The notes under the pieces were generated by a model, which worked only from the letters and a program-made list of their open reading frames with translations, was not told where the DNA came from and made no database searches. This document shows, piece after piece, positions 16,885 to 24,459 of a stretch of 64,000 nt of DNA. A program made the translations under genes and the position numbers. The stretch comes from Flammeovirgaceae bacterium UBA2786 (GTDB taxonomy: Bacteria > Bacteroidota > Bacteroidia > Cytophagales > Cyclobacteriaceae): contig DEIA01000032.1 in assembly GCA_002352225.1 (NCBI GenBank), forward strand, positions 145,400 to 209,399, written 5' to 3'. How positions within the stretch are numbered: position 1 is the stretch's first letter; each line of letters starts with the position of its first letter.

Positions 16885-17292
16885 TCATAAATTCTTCTTA
16901 TACTTTAACAAAGTAGCCTTTATCATCTGGCCTTTGGTGTATTTGGATTTAGATCCGAATAGACCCAGAAACCCACGCTTTTTTCCAACACCGGCTACAG
17001 CACCACCCGTTGTACTGCCCGTGTTGGTAAGCGAAATCTCATCAAACAGAATTGCATCGGCACCCTTTTCTTTCATGCGGTCAACAATCTTATCCTGCAC
17101 TTTATCCGAATTGCGTTTGGCCGTTATCTCATAGGTTACTTTACCCATTATTTCGTTGGGTTCAGTTATGTCGCTTTCGCGGAAAAAAATATCCATACTG
17201 CCAGTAGGCGAATACGTGCGGCCGTAATAAATAACTTTGTTAGAACAGGAGGCTGCCGTAATCAGAACAAGGATAAACAGGGAGGATTTCAT
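16885..17292 (-). CDS. Lipoprotein of unknown function
   Basis: A 135-residue lipoprotein: MKSSLFILVLITAASCSNK gives a lipobox with Cys at residue 16. The mature part has a strand EIMGKVTYEITA, a helix DKIVDRMKEKGADAILFDEI and a flexible GSTTGGAVAGVGKKRG loop, then KGQMIKATLLKYKK. The helix and loop arrangement resembles YbjQ/BON-like dodecin folds only vaguely. I do not recognise a family. Confidence 0.6.
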   Translation of the reverse strand: MKSSLFILVLITAASCSNKVIYYGRTYSPTGSMDIFFRESDITEPNEIMGKVTYEITAKRNSDKVQDKIVDRMKEKGADAILFDEISLTNTGSTTGGAVAGVGKKRGFLGLFGSKSKYTKGQMIKATLLKYKKNL

Positions 17293-17358
17293 GACTGAAA
17301 ATTGAAAACCCGAAGGTAAAGGCTTTCTTTTTTCTATTCATCAGGTTAAATTTAATTT

Positions 17359-17775
17359 ATGAAAGCCCGTTGGTTGCTTTTTGGTTTTTATTTGTGTTTT
17401 TGCCTGCAGCTTGGTGCACAGCAAACCGAAGAACTACGTAAAAGCATTTACTTTAATGGGGGTAGCTACGAAATAGATGAAGAACAGGCAGCTATGTTAT
17501 CGCATTGGCTTGATTCTATTCCCAACCTGTTAGACAAATATCAGATTCAACTTATTAGTCATACCGATCCTATTGGAGGAAAAGAATTTAACCAATGGCT
17601 TTCGCACATGCGTAGTCAGGCTGTATTTCAACTCCTTACTGAACATAGTATTCCGGAAAAATTAATCTCTATAAAGGATTGGGGACTTGAAAACCCCGTA
17701 TACACCAATAAAACCTACCGCGGTATGCGCCTTAATCGCAGAGTGGACGTTATTCTGTACCCATTGGTTTATTAA
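17359..17775 (+). CDS. Short OmpA-like peptidoglycan-binding domain protein
   Basis: A 138-residue protein with a Sec signal peptide (ends QLGAQQ). The rest is one OmpA C-terminal domain: SIYFNGGSYEIDEEQAAMLSHW at the start, LISHTDPIGGKEFNQWLSHMRSQAVFQLL in the middle, and MRLNRRVDVILYP at the end. The usual binding Asp (in HTD) and the Arg of NRRV are present, which supports diaminopimelate binding. It lacks a barrel or lipid anchor, so it would be periplasmic. Confidence 0.82.
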   Translation: MKARWLLFGFYLCFCLQLGAQQTEELRKSIYFNGGSYEIDEEQAAMLSHWLDSIPNLLDKYQIQLISHTDPIGGKEFNQWLSHMRSQAVFQLLTEHSIPEKLISIKDWGLENPVYTNKTYRGMRLNRRVDVILYPLVY

Positions 17776-17836
17776 GAAGAGCCTCATAGTAGCTTTCCGA
17801 ATTGAAGTTTAAACCGATAAGTAAATTGGCCGCTTT

Positions 17837-17863
17837 CGGACACCTTTTTTCAGTTACGGACGT
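17837..17863 (+). promoter_or_regulatory. Pair of CGGAC direct repeats, possible enhancer (UAS) sites
   Basis: CGGACAC at 17837 and CGGACGT at 17857 are spaced exactly 20 bp apart, two helical turns, on the same face of DNA. They lie about 60-80 bp upstream of the sigma-54-like promoter of the ABC/TolC pair. This is where an NtrC-type activator would be expected to bind. The link is inference. Confidence 0.4.
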
Positions 17864-17914
17864 GATTTTATGCAACTAATCGCGTATTTGTGCGTCTAAC
17901 TCAGTATTAAGGTC

Positions 17915-17931
17915 TTGGCATGTTATTGGCC
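17915..17931 (+). promoter_or_regulatory. Sigma-54-like (-24/-12) promoter for the ABC-TolC pair
   Basis: TTGGCATGTTATTGGCC matches the RpoN pattern TTGGCACGnnnnTTGCW with the invariant GG (17917-17918) and GC (17929-17930) at the required spacing. It is also embedded in a 12-bp palindrome, TATTGGCCAATA (17924-17935). Predicted start of transcription is near 17942, 37 bp before the ATG. No TAnnTTTG box is seen in the same interval. Confidence 0.5.
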
Positions 17932-17978
17932 AATAGGGGTCAGGCTGGCAAGGCTTGGAATAAACAAAAGCCAAATTC

Positions 17979-18656
17979 ATGATTGTTTTAAAGAACATCG
18001 ACAAGTACATCGATTCCCGTTTTCAACGCACATTTATTCTTAAAGGCATAGACCTGGAAGTAAAGCAAGGCGAATTTGTTACCATTATGGGGCCCAGTGG
18101 ATCGGGCAAATCCACCTTAATGAATATCATCGGTATGCTGGACGAGCCCTCGGCTGGTGAGTATTATTTTTTTGACGAACCCGTGCACAAGATGCGCGAG
18201 AAGCAAAAGAGCGATATGCACAAGAACTACATCGGGTTCATTTTTCAGGCCTACCATCTTATTGATGAACTTACGGTGTATGAAAACATAGAAACACCCT
18301 TGTTATATAAAGGAGTTGGAGGCAGTCAGCGCAAAAGTATGGTAGCCGAAATGCTCGATCGGTTTAATATGGTGGCCAAAAAAGATTTGTTTCCGGAACA
18401 ACTCTCGGGCGGGCAACAACAATTAGTGGGAATTGCCAGAGCTATTGTAGGCCAACCCAAATTATTATTGGCAGACGAACCAACCGGAAACCTGCACTCT
18501 GAACAGGGCAAACAGATAATGGATATTTTTCAAAAACTGAATGCAGAAGGGATTACAATTATTCAGGTAACACACTCCGAAGAAAATGCCAGGCGTGGCA
18601 AACGCATAGTAAAAATAGCAGATGGCGCAGTTGAATCAGATGAAAAAGTTAGTTAA
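17979..18656 (+). CDS. ABC transporter ATP-binding protein (LolD/MacB type)
   Basis: A 225-residue ATPase with Walker A GPSGSGKST (38-46), Q-loop IGFIFQAYHLIDELTVYENIETPLLY, signature LSGGQQQLVGIARAI, Walker B LLLADEPTGNL and H-loop VTHSEENARR. These are features of the LolD/MacB/FtsE group, which works on lipoproteins or exports peptides and antibiotics with an FtsX-like permease. No permease is adjacent. A TolC gene follows with an 8-bp gap, so export across the outer membrane is implied. The sigma-54-like promoter upstream points to envelope-stress or signal-dependent expression. Confidence 0.92.
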   Translation: MIVLKNIDKYIDSRFQRTFILKGIDLEVKQGEFVTIMGPSGSGKSTLMNIIGMLDEPSAGEYYFFDEPVHKMREKQKSDMHKNYIGFIFQAYHLIDELTVYENIETPLLYKGVGGSQRKSMVAEMLDRFNMVAKKDLFPEQLSGGQQQLVGIARAIVGQPKLLLADEPTGNLHSEQGKQIMDIFQKLNAEGITIIQVTHSEENARRGKRIVKIADGAVESDEKVS

Positions 18657-18663
18657 GAAAAAT

Positions 18664-20001
18664 ATGAAACGGGTTTTTATTCTCTTGGTGTTGATTACAG
18701 GCGCTGGTTCAGTCAGTGCCCAGCAAACCCTTACGTTCAGGAACGCGGTTACCCTGGGTTTAGAAAATAACCTGTTGCTGAATCAACAAAAAAACTTGTT
18801 GATATCTACCGGTGTAAACCGTACCTCAGCATTATTGCAAATGTCGCCAAGTGTATCGGTTGGTGGTAGTGCCGGCCGGTTTGACGGAAACTCATTTAAC
18901 CAGCAACGTGGTGAGGTGGTGAATGGCCAGGTCGATTTTGTGAATGGGGGCTTATCTGCAAACCTTCCGATATTTAATGGCTTTAATCAGGTTAATGCCT
19001 ACAAACAAGCGGCAAGTCAAAACGAAGCTCAGTTGAATTTTGTAGTGCGCACCACTCAGGATGTTATTAGAAATGTATCCTTTCAATACCTTACTTGTTT
19101 ACTCGATCAGCAACTCTTAAAAATTGACCAGCAAAATCTGGAAACCCAAAAGACGCAACTGGACCAAATCAAACAACAGGTAGAATTAGGTAGCCGGGCC
19201 GAAGCCGATTTATATAATCAGGAGTTTCAGGTGCGTACAGCCGAATTGCAGGCCGTTAGATCGGGTAATCGATTGAAAAATGATAAGGCGTTACTTGCCC
19301 AAACGCTAATGATAGATCCCATTATTTCCTTCGATCTTGAAGAGGTGAATTGGGGAACCGAAAGTTATCTGGTTGATGCAGTTGTTTTGGAAAACCTTAA
19401 TACGCAAGCATTAGAGAACAGAGCTGATCTAAAGCAGGCATCGAATACAGAACGCGCGGCACAGTTAGGATTCTTATCCAGAAGAGGCCGGTACTACCCA
19501 AGCCTGTCTGCCTTTGCCGAAATGAATTCACGCTATAACTACATTCATGGCGCACCCGACAACCGTACATTCGACCAGCAATTCCGGTCCGACAACAGGC
19601 AGTTCAACTATGGCTTGTCTCTACAAATCCCCATCTTTAACGGATTAGCAAATCGGGCGCTTGTTGTTCAACAACGTGTTTTGTTCGAGAATGCGCAACT
19701 CACTACAAAAAATACAGAAGTACGTGTAAAATCAGATGTGCTGATTGCTTACCAGAATTATCAGGATGCCCGGGTTAGTTTTTCGGCTGCCGAGTCGCAA
19801 TTAAAATCAGGAGAACTTTCGTACAAAATGGAAAAGGAACGCTTCGATCTGGGTATTTCCAACATAGTTCAATTAACCACCGCACAACAATCATATGTAA
19901 AGGCCCAGTCGGATTTTGCCAGCGCACAGTTTACATTAATGTTCCAGAAGTTGCTGATTGGTTATGCAACAGGTACACTGCGCACAGAAGACATACCCTA
20001 A
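18664..20001 (+). CDS. TolC family outer-membrane efflux protein
   Basis: A 445-residue protein if it starts at ATG 18664, which gives MKRVFILLVLITGAGSVSAQQ, a clean signal peptide. Starts at 18622 and 18640 overlap the ABC gene and would add a basic leader. The pattern is that of TolC: duplicated halves with long coiled-coil helices (EAQLNFVVRTTQDVIRNVSFQYLTCL and its C-terminal counterpart VRVKSDVLIAYQNYQDARVSF), a GLSLQIPIFNG strand and a QLKSGELSYKMEKERFDLGISN segment. Trimeric outer-membrane channel, most likely for the ABC exporter encoded upstream. Confidence 0.9.
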   Translation: MKRVFILLVLITGAGSVSAQQTLTFRNAVTLGLENNLLLNQQKNLLISTGVNRTSALLQMSPSVSVGGSAGRFDGNSFNQQRGEVVNGQVDFVNGGLSANLPIFNGFNQVNAYKQAASQNEAQLNFVVRTTQDVIRNVSFQYLTCLLDQQLLKIDQQNLETQKTQLDQIKQQVELGSRAEADLYNQEFQVRTAELQAVRSGNRLKNDKALLAQTLMIDPIISFDLEEVNWGTESYLVDAVVLENLNTQALENRADLKQASNTERAAQLGFLSRRGRYYPSLSAFAEMNSRYNYIHGAPDNRTFDQQFRSDNRQFNYGLSLQIPIFNGLANRALVVQQRVLFENAQLTTKNTEVRVKSDVLIAYQNYQDARVSFSAAESQLKSGELSYKMEKERFDLGISNIVQLTTAQQSYVKAQSDFASAQFTLMFQKLLIGYATGTLRTEDIP

Positions 20002-20023
20002 TCCAGGGCTTAAGGTCCGTAAA

Positions 20024-20054
20024 TGGCCTCATTTCAAATTATTTACTACATTTG
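20024..20054 (+). promoter_or_regulatory. Likely promoter of rpsA
   Basis: TACATTTG at 20047-20054 is a perfect TAnnTTTG. An ATGG lies 19 bp upstream (20024-20027) as a poor -33 box. About 100 nt of 5' leader would precede the ATG at 20156, with a hairpin (CCCATTCGGGTGAATGGG, 20058-20075) that could contribute to autogenous S1 control. Confidence 0.55.
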
Positions 20055-20155
20055 CCACCCCATTCGGGTGAATGGGCCTTTTTGTATAAAAAAGGAGATT
20101 TATTAACCAATGTGTTGCAAAATGTCCGGTTGCAGCATGTAAACAGGGCAGATTT

Positions 20156-22171
20156 ATGGCGAAAGTCCAGAAAGAAAAGAACGAAGAATCTAAATCAAAA
20201 TCAGCGAAACCCGTTATTGACGATGCGCCTGTAAAAAAGGCTGTTAAAGGTGCTGCTGCCGAAGAACTCTTCGAAAAAGACGAGCTTACCGAGTTTAAAA
20301 AGGCTAAAAAAGCCGAAGAAGAGGAAGGTATAAGCCGGATGATTAAAGACGTAACAGCACGCAAGGCTGCTACAGAATCAAGCATTTCAACAGAAAATTT
20401 TGATTGGGATGCGTACGATCGTAAAGGTTTTGGCGAAGGATACTCTACCAAAGACCGCGAAACATTACTGAAGAAATACGAAGGAACCGTTACTACCATT
20501 AACGAAAGCGAATTGGTGGTGGGTACTGTGGTAGGAATTAACGACCGCGATGTAATCCTGAACATCGGTTTCAAATCAGATGGCCTGGTACCATTGGCCG
20601 AATTCAAAGACATGCCAAACCTGAAGATTGGCGATGTGGTTGACCTCTTTATTGAAGAACGCGAAAACGTAATGGGCCAGTTAATTCTGAGCCGCAGAAA
20701 AGCCAAGTTGTTGAAAGGCTGGGAAAATGTGCAGAAAGCATTAGACAACGATACGGTAATAGAAGGTTTTGTAAAGCGCAGAACAAAAGGTGGTTTGATT
20801 GTAGATGTATTTGGTATCGAAGCATTCTTACCAGGTTCGCAAATCGATGTGAAACCTATCCGCGATTTCGATATCTATGTGAATAAGAACATCGAAGTGA
20901 AAGTGGTGAAAATCAACTACACGAACGATAACGTGGTGGTATCGCACAAAGTGCTGATCGAGAAAGATCTGGAACAGCAGAAGGCCGTAATTCTAACCAA
21001 CCTGGAAAAAGGACAGGTATTGGAAGGCGTAATCAAAAACATGACCAACTTCGGTGTATTCATCGACCTGGGTGGTGTAGATGGATTACTTCACATCACA
21101 GATATTTCATGGGGACGTATCAGCCATCCGGAAGAGTTGTTGAAACTTGATCAGGTGGTGAAAGTAGTTGTGCTTGATTTCGATGAAGATAAGAAACGCA
21201 TCTCGCTGGGAATGAAACAACTTACTCCTCATCCTTGGGAATCGCTTGCCGCGGATGTGGCTGTTGGTTCTAAAGTGAAAGGTAAGATTGTAAACGTAGC
21301 CGATTATGGTGCATTCCTTGAATTGCAACCCGGTGTGGAAGGCTTGATTCACGTAAGTGAAATGAGCTGGAGCCAGCACCTGCGCAATCCTCAGGATTTC
21401 ATCAAAGTAGGTGATGAGTTAGATGCAGTAGTGTTAACCATCGATCGCGAAGAACGTAAGATGTCGTTGGGCATTAAACAACTTACAGAAGATCCATGGA
21501 CTCGCCAGGATGTATTAGCCAAATATGCAGTAGGTACCCGTCATAAAGGTGTTGTTCGCAACCTCACTAACTTTGGCTTGTTCATAGAACTGGAAGAAGG
21601 CATTGATGGCTTGGTACACGTATCAGACTTAAGCTGGACTAAAAAGATCAAGCACCCTTCTGAGTTTATTAAAGTAGGAGAGTCGTTAGAAGTACAGGTA
21701 CTGGAGTTGGATGCAACCAACCGCAGATTGGCACTTAGCCATAAGCATTTGGAAGAAAATCCTTGGGATACTTTCGAAACCATCTTTACTGTGGGTTCTA
21801 CACATAAGTGTACCATCATCAGCAAAAATGATAAGGGTGCCGTGTTGGAATTGCCTTACGGTATTGAAGGGTTCTGCTCTGCTAAAAATCTGGTGAAGCA
21901 AGACGAAAGCAAGGCTGAAGTGGGCGAGGCTTATGACTTTAAGGTGTTGGAGTTCTCTAAGGAAGAGCGCAGAATTGTGCTTAGCCTTAAGGCAACATGG
22001 TCAACCGAAGTTGAAAAGACAGAGCAACCAGCGGCCAAGAAGAAAGCTGCCCCTAAAGGCAAGGGCATCGATAAAATTAACCAGGAAGCAGAGAAATCTA
22101 CACTGGGCGATATCGAAGCATTGAGTGCACTGAAAGAAAAAATGAGTGCATCTAAGAAGCCAAACGAATAG
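20156..22171 (+). CDS. rpsA: 30S ribosomal protein S1
   Basis: A 671-residue protein with six S1 (OB-fold) repeats between roughly residues 115 and 610; the recurring signature is GxVxxxxxFGxFVxLxxGxxGLxHxSDLSW (for example around [25 protein letters not shown]). An N-terminal Lys/Glu-rich extension of about 110 residues and a Lys-rich tail are typical of Bacteroidota S1. It binds mRNA on the 30S subunit and helps translation of leaders with weak or absent Shine-Dalgarno sequences, as found in this window. It is followed by a strong terminator. Confidence 0.97.
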   Translation: MAKVQKEKNEESKSKSAKPVIDDAPVKKAVKGAAAEELFEKDELTEFKKAKKAEEEEGISRMIKDVTARKAATESSISTENFDWDAYDRKGFGEGYSTKDRETLLKKYEGTVTTINESELVVGTVVGINDRDVILNIGFKSDGLVPLAEFKDMPNLKIGDVVDLFIEERENVMGQLILSRRKAKLLKGWENVQKALDNDTVIEGFVKRRTKGGLIVDVFGIEAFLPGSQIDVKPIRDFDIYVNKNIEVKVVKINYTNDNVVVSHKVLIEKDLEQQKAVILTNLEKGQVLEGVIKNMTNFGVFIDLGGVDGLLHITDISWGRISHPEELLKLDQVVKVVVLDFDEDKKRISLGMKQLTPHPWESLAADVAVGSKVKGKIVNVADYGAFLELQPGVEGLIHVSEMSWSQHLRNPQDFIKVGDELDAVVLTIDREERKMSLGIKQLTEDPWTRQDVLAKYAVGTRHKGVVRNLTNFGLFIELEEGIDGLVHVSDLSWTKKIKHPSEFIKVGESLEVQVLELDATNRRLALSHKHLEENPWDTFETIFTVGSTHKCTIISKNDKGAVLELPYGIEGFCSAKNLVKQDESKAEVGEAYDFKVLEFSKEERRIVLSLKATWSTEVEKTEQPAAKKKAAPKGKGIDKINQEAEKSTLGDIEALSALKEKMSASKKPNE

Positions 22172-22194
22172 CCTTAACAGGTTATAGATGATAC

Positions 22195-22231
22195 AAGAAG
22201 GTGGCTTTAAAAAAGCCACCTTCTTTTTTTA
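22195..22231 (+). terminator. Intrinsic terminator of rpsA
   Basis: A 13- to 14-bp stem (AAGAAGGTGGCTTT / AAGCCACCTTCTT) with a short A-rich loop is followed by seven T residues. It is 24 bp past the rpsA stop. Confidence 0.93.
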
Positions 22232-22277
22232 AGTGCGTTGTAAACCGGGGTGTTTTTTTTAGTTTTGTGTTTAATCT

Positions 22278-22348
22278 GGTTCCGTGGCCGAGTGGCTAGG
22301 CTGAGCTCTGCAAAAGCTCCTACAGCGGTTCGAATCCGCTCGGAACCT
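22278..22348 (+). tRNA. tRNA-Cys (GCA)
   Basis: A full cloverleaf of 71 nt can be drawn. The acceptor stem is GGTTCCG / CGGAACC. The anticodon stem is GAGCT / AGCTC with loop CTGCAAA, giving anticodon GCA at 22310-22312. The T arm is AGCGG-TTCGAAT-CCGCT, and the discriminator base is T, as required for cysteine identity. The 3' CCA is not encoded. It is followed by its own terminator. Confidence 0.96.
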
Positions 22349-22353
22349 CGAAA

Positions 22354-22383
22354 GAGAATTCAGTAATGGATTCTCTTTTTTTA
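22354..22383 (+). terminator. Terminator after tRNA-Cys
   Basis: GAGAAT / ATTCTC stem with a 10-nt loop followed by seven T residues, starting just after the tRNA. Confidence 0.8.
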
Positions 22384-22406
22384 TTTACGATTATTAGTAA
22401 TAGCCG

Positions 22407-22677
22407 GGTGCACAGGCACAGCCTTCTCGCAAGCACCAAATAATGTCGAGGCTGTCTCAAAAGTCAAATTAAGATTGGAATGTCATTCCGGCCTTGTGCC
22501 GGAATCTCGTTTAGTACCACGAAATCGAGATCGCGGAACAAATCCGCGATGACAGAATGACTTTTGAGACAGCCTCTTTGGATATGTTTTATCTATTTGT
22601 TTCTATAATAATTTCACCACTTCGTGGTTGGTTTAAGTCCGAAGGACTGAAATGATTATAGAAAAATATCAAAGCCC
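22407..22677. repeat. Direct repeat copy 1 (interrupted)
   Basis: This 142-bp unit (129-bp insert excluded) is repeated at 22767-22921. It starts GGTGCACAGGCACAGCC and ends ATATCAAAGCCC, with about 5 base differences from copy 2. It contains two hairpins with 3-nt loops: ACCAC-TTC-GTGGT (22616-22628) and AGTCC-GAA-GGACT (22636-22648). No ORF is seen. Confidence 0.85.
22448..22576. mobile_element. MITE-like element with 19-bp perfect terminal inverted repeats
   Basis: A 129-bp element is bounded by GAGGCTGTCTCAAAAGTCA (22448-22466) and its exact complement (22558-22576). Inside are three further stems: TTCCGGC/GCCGGAA, TCTCG/CGAGA and TCGCGGA/TCCGCGA, so the single strand would fold almost completely. 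It has no coding capacity. It sits inside direct repeat copy 1, where copy 2 instead has the 13-nt hairpin ACCCTTTCAGGGT. No target-site duplication is evident, so mobility in trans is an inference. Confidence 0.7.
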
Positions 22678-22701
22678 AGTTAATGTTGGTCAAAATTAGT
22701 T

Positions 22702-22758
22702 GTTGCAGGTCGCTTGACCAGCAACGTGTGAAGTGCCTTGTTGGTTAGTGACCAACAA
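22702..22758. repeat. Two further short hairpins between the direct repeats
   Basis: GTTGC-A-GGTC / GACC-A-GCAAC (22702-22725, A-A mismatch) and TTGTTGGT-TAGTG-ACCAACAA (22738-22758) continue the run of small stem-loops. No ORF or promoter is seen here. Confidence 0.6.
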
Positions 22759-22766
22759 AGAACATT

Positions 22767-22921
22767 GGTGCACAGACACAGCCTTCTCGCAAGCACCAAA
22801 TAATGTCACCCTTTCAGGGTTTTGGACCTGTTTTATCTACTTGTTTATATAATAATTTCACCACTTCGTGGTTGGTTTAAGTCCGAAGGACTGGAATAAT
22901 TATAGAAAAATATCAAAGCCC
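22767..22921. repeat. Direct repeat copy 2 (uninterrupted)
   Basis: The 155-bp intact version of the unit at 22407. It contains three hairpins with 3-nt TTC or GAA loops: ACCCT-TTC-AGGGT (22808-22820), ACCAC-TTC-GTGGT (22860-22872) and AGTCC-GAA-GGACT (22880-22892). The difference in length from copy 1 without its insert is exactly 13 bp, the length of the first hairpin. Confidence 0.85.
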
Positions 22922-22929
22922 CCAATTTA

Positions 22930-22942
22930 ACCGCGAAGCGGT
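22930..22942. repeat. Hairpin ACCGC-GAA-GCGGT
   Basis: The last of the series of 5-bp stems with a trinucleotide loop, 9 bp after copy 2 and about 95 bp before the aldose epimerase start. Confidence 0.7.
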
Positions 22943-23036
22943 GGCATTAACCTATTATTCCTTAATTGCTTGTTGGTCTGTACCTGAAGAAGTTTGGGAA
23001 ACATCAAACTTTAATGTTTTTACCTATCTTTCATCA

Positions 23037-24140
23037 ATGAAGAAAAAATTAATAGGCATGGGCGTACTTCTGGCAATTAGCTGCGCTGCCCCCAAAAAGC
23101 AAGATGATATGCAGAACGTTTCTCAACCCTCGCTCAACGAACAAACTGTTACGCTCAACAACACCAACGGCCTAAAGGCAACTATTACTCCTTACGGAGG
23201 AAAAGTAATTAGTCTTTGGGTACCTGATCGTAATGGTAAACTGAGCGATATTGTGTTAGGATATGATTCAGCTACTCAATACCCCACAGGCAATCCTTAC
23301 TTTGGTGCGCTCATTGGCCGATATGGAAACCGCATCGGTAAAGGTCAGTTTTCTATTGAAGGGACTGCTTACCAACTGGCAACCAACAATGGTACAAATG
23401 CATTACATGGCGGCCCCGGTGGCTTTCATAATGTAATGTGGAACGTAGTAGATAGTACACCGAATAGTATAACGTTAACCTATTCCAGTGTGGATGGCGA
23501 AGAGGGTTATCCCGGCACCCTGCAGGTTAAAGTAACCTACACCTTAACGGATGCCAACGAGCTTACTATAGATTACGAAGCCACTACAGACAAAACTACT
23601 GTTGTAAACCTAACTCATCATTCGTTCTTTAACCTGAATGGGGAAGGAGTAGGCGATATTCTGAATCATGAATTGCAAATTGTAGCCGATGCGTTTACGC
23701 CTGTGGATGAAGGATTGATCCCTACTGGTGAGTTGAAACCAGTTGCAGGAACCCCGTTTGATTTTAACAAACCAACAACAATAGGGGCACGTATAAATGC
23801 AGAAGATATTCAGTTAAAGTTCGGTAAAGGGTACGATCATAACTGGGTGTTGAAACGTGAAGGAGATGGATTAAGTCTTGCTGCTGTTGTTAACGAACCA
23901 ACCTCAGGCCGGGTAATGGAGGTTTGGACAACCGAACCGGGTCTTCAGTTTTACTCCGGTAATTTTCTGGATGGTAGTGATGCCGGAAAAGACGGGAAGA
24001 AGTATCAGTTTAGAACTGCATTTTGTTTAGAGGCACAACACTTCCCCGATTCGCCCAACAAACCACACTTTCCAACAACACTTGTAAAACCGGGTAGTGT
24101 GTATAAACAACAAACGGTTTATAAGTTTTTAGTAAAATAG
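23037..24140 (+). CDS. galM: Lipoprotein aldose 1-epimerase
   Basis: A 367-residue mutarotase if it starts at ATG 23037 (MKKKLIGMGVLLAISCAAPK), which supplies a lipobox with Cys at residue 16; the in-frame start at 22941 would read through the repeat island. Active-site motifs are visible: GNRIGKG and NNGTNALHGGPGGF (substrate His), VNLTHHSFFNLNGEG (catalytic His), and a C-terminal AFCLEAQHFPDSPN with the catalytic Glu. It interconverts alpha and beta anomers of galactose or glucose. The lipid anchor places it in the cell envelope. Confidence 0.93.
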   Translation: MKKKLIGMGVLLAISCAAPKKQDDMQNVSQPSLNEQTVTLNNTNGLKATITPYGGKVISLWVPDRNGKLSDIVLGYDSATQYPTGNPYFGALIGRYGNRIGKGQFSIEGTAYQLATNNGTNALHGGPGGFHNVMWNVVDSTPNSITLTYSSVDGEEGYPGTLQVKVTYTLTDANELTIDYEATTDKTTVVNLTHHSFFNLNGEGVGDILNHELQIVADAFTPVDEGLIPTGELKPVAGTPFDFNKPTTIGARINAEDIQLKFGKGYDHNWVLKREGDGLSLAAVVNEPTSGRVMEVWTTEPGLQFYSGNFLDGSDAGKDGKKYQFRTAFCLEAQHFPDSPNKPHFPTTLVKPGSVYKQQTVYKFLVK

Positions 24141-24241
24141 GGCATTATGTTTACCAGATAAGCCTTTTCTTATGAAAGCCTAAGCAAGGAGTTTCTATTT
24201 GCTTTATTCAGAGAAATGAGGCTTTGCACGTTTTTGCTTGT

Positions 24242-24259
24242 TTATGATTGGAATCATAA
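24242..24259. promoter_or_regulatory. 18-bp palindrome upstream of crp/fnr gene
   Basis: TTATGATT-GG-AATCATAA is a perfect palindrome with a possible extension through T-G and G-C pairs. It lies in the 319-bp gap between the epimerase and the regulator, where no ORF is supported. It could be an operator or the hairpin of a weak terminator for the epimerase gene. Confidence 0.45.
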
Positions 24260-24393
24260 GCAAATTGTACGGTGCTCCTAATATTTGATGGTTAATTGCC
24301 ATGAAAAGAAGTAGCGTACCATCTTGCCTAACCGAGTTTAACTCCATCTGGAACCCTGTTTTAGAGGCTTTCCTAAAACAAGTCATATCTGAC

Positions 24394-24409
24394 AATGACA
24401 AAAGTCATT
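24394..24409. promoter_or_regulatory. Crp/Fnr-type palindrome AATGAC-N4-GTCATT
   Basis: A perfect 6-bp dyad around four A residues, of the size and spacing used by Crp/Fnr dimers (TTGAT-N4-ATCAA class). Its centre is about 40-43 bp upstream of the start site predicted from TAGGTTTG at 24431, the standard class II activator position. The gene downstream encodes a Crp/Fnr protein, so self-activation is plausible. Confidence 0.55.
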
Positions 24410-24430
24410 TTTTACTGGTGGCCTCACGGG

Positions 24431-24438
24431 TAGGTTTG
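24431..24438 (+). promoter_or_regulatory. TAGGTTTG -7 element of the nos operon
   Basis: A perfect TAnnTTTG lies 22 bp before the regulator start codon. A TTTTTT stretch sits where the -33 box should be, i.e. the -33 box is poor, consistent with a promoter that needs an activator. Confidence 0.5.
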
Positions 24439-24459
24439 AATCATCAAATCAAGCCACCC

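Noticed and set aside
20029..20748. 239-codon minus-strand ORF opposite rpsA
   Set aside because: It lies fully antisense to the start of rpsA, has a Ser/Phe/Arg-rich composition typical of the complement of a Lys/Glu-rich gene, and no recognisable domain.
22407..22942. CRISPR array
   Set aside because: There are only two long direct repeats, not regularly spaced short repeats with unique spacers, and no cas genes.
22941..23036. Upstream start for the aldose epimerase
   Set aside because: The extension reads the repeat region and removes the lipoprotein signal from the N-terminus.
24301..24459. Longer N-terminus for the Crp/Fnr regulator
   Set aside because: The extra 53 residues have no family match and would cover the Crp/Fnr palindrome and the TAGGTTTG box; the 204-residue version has normal length.
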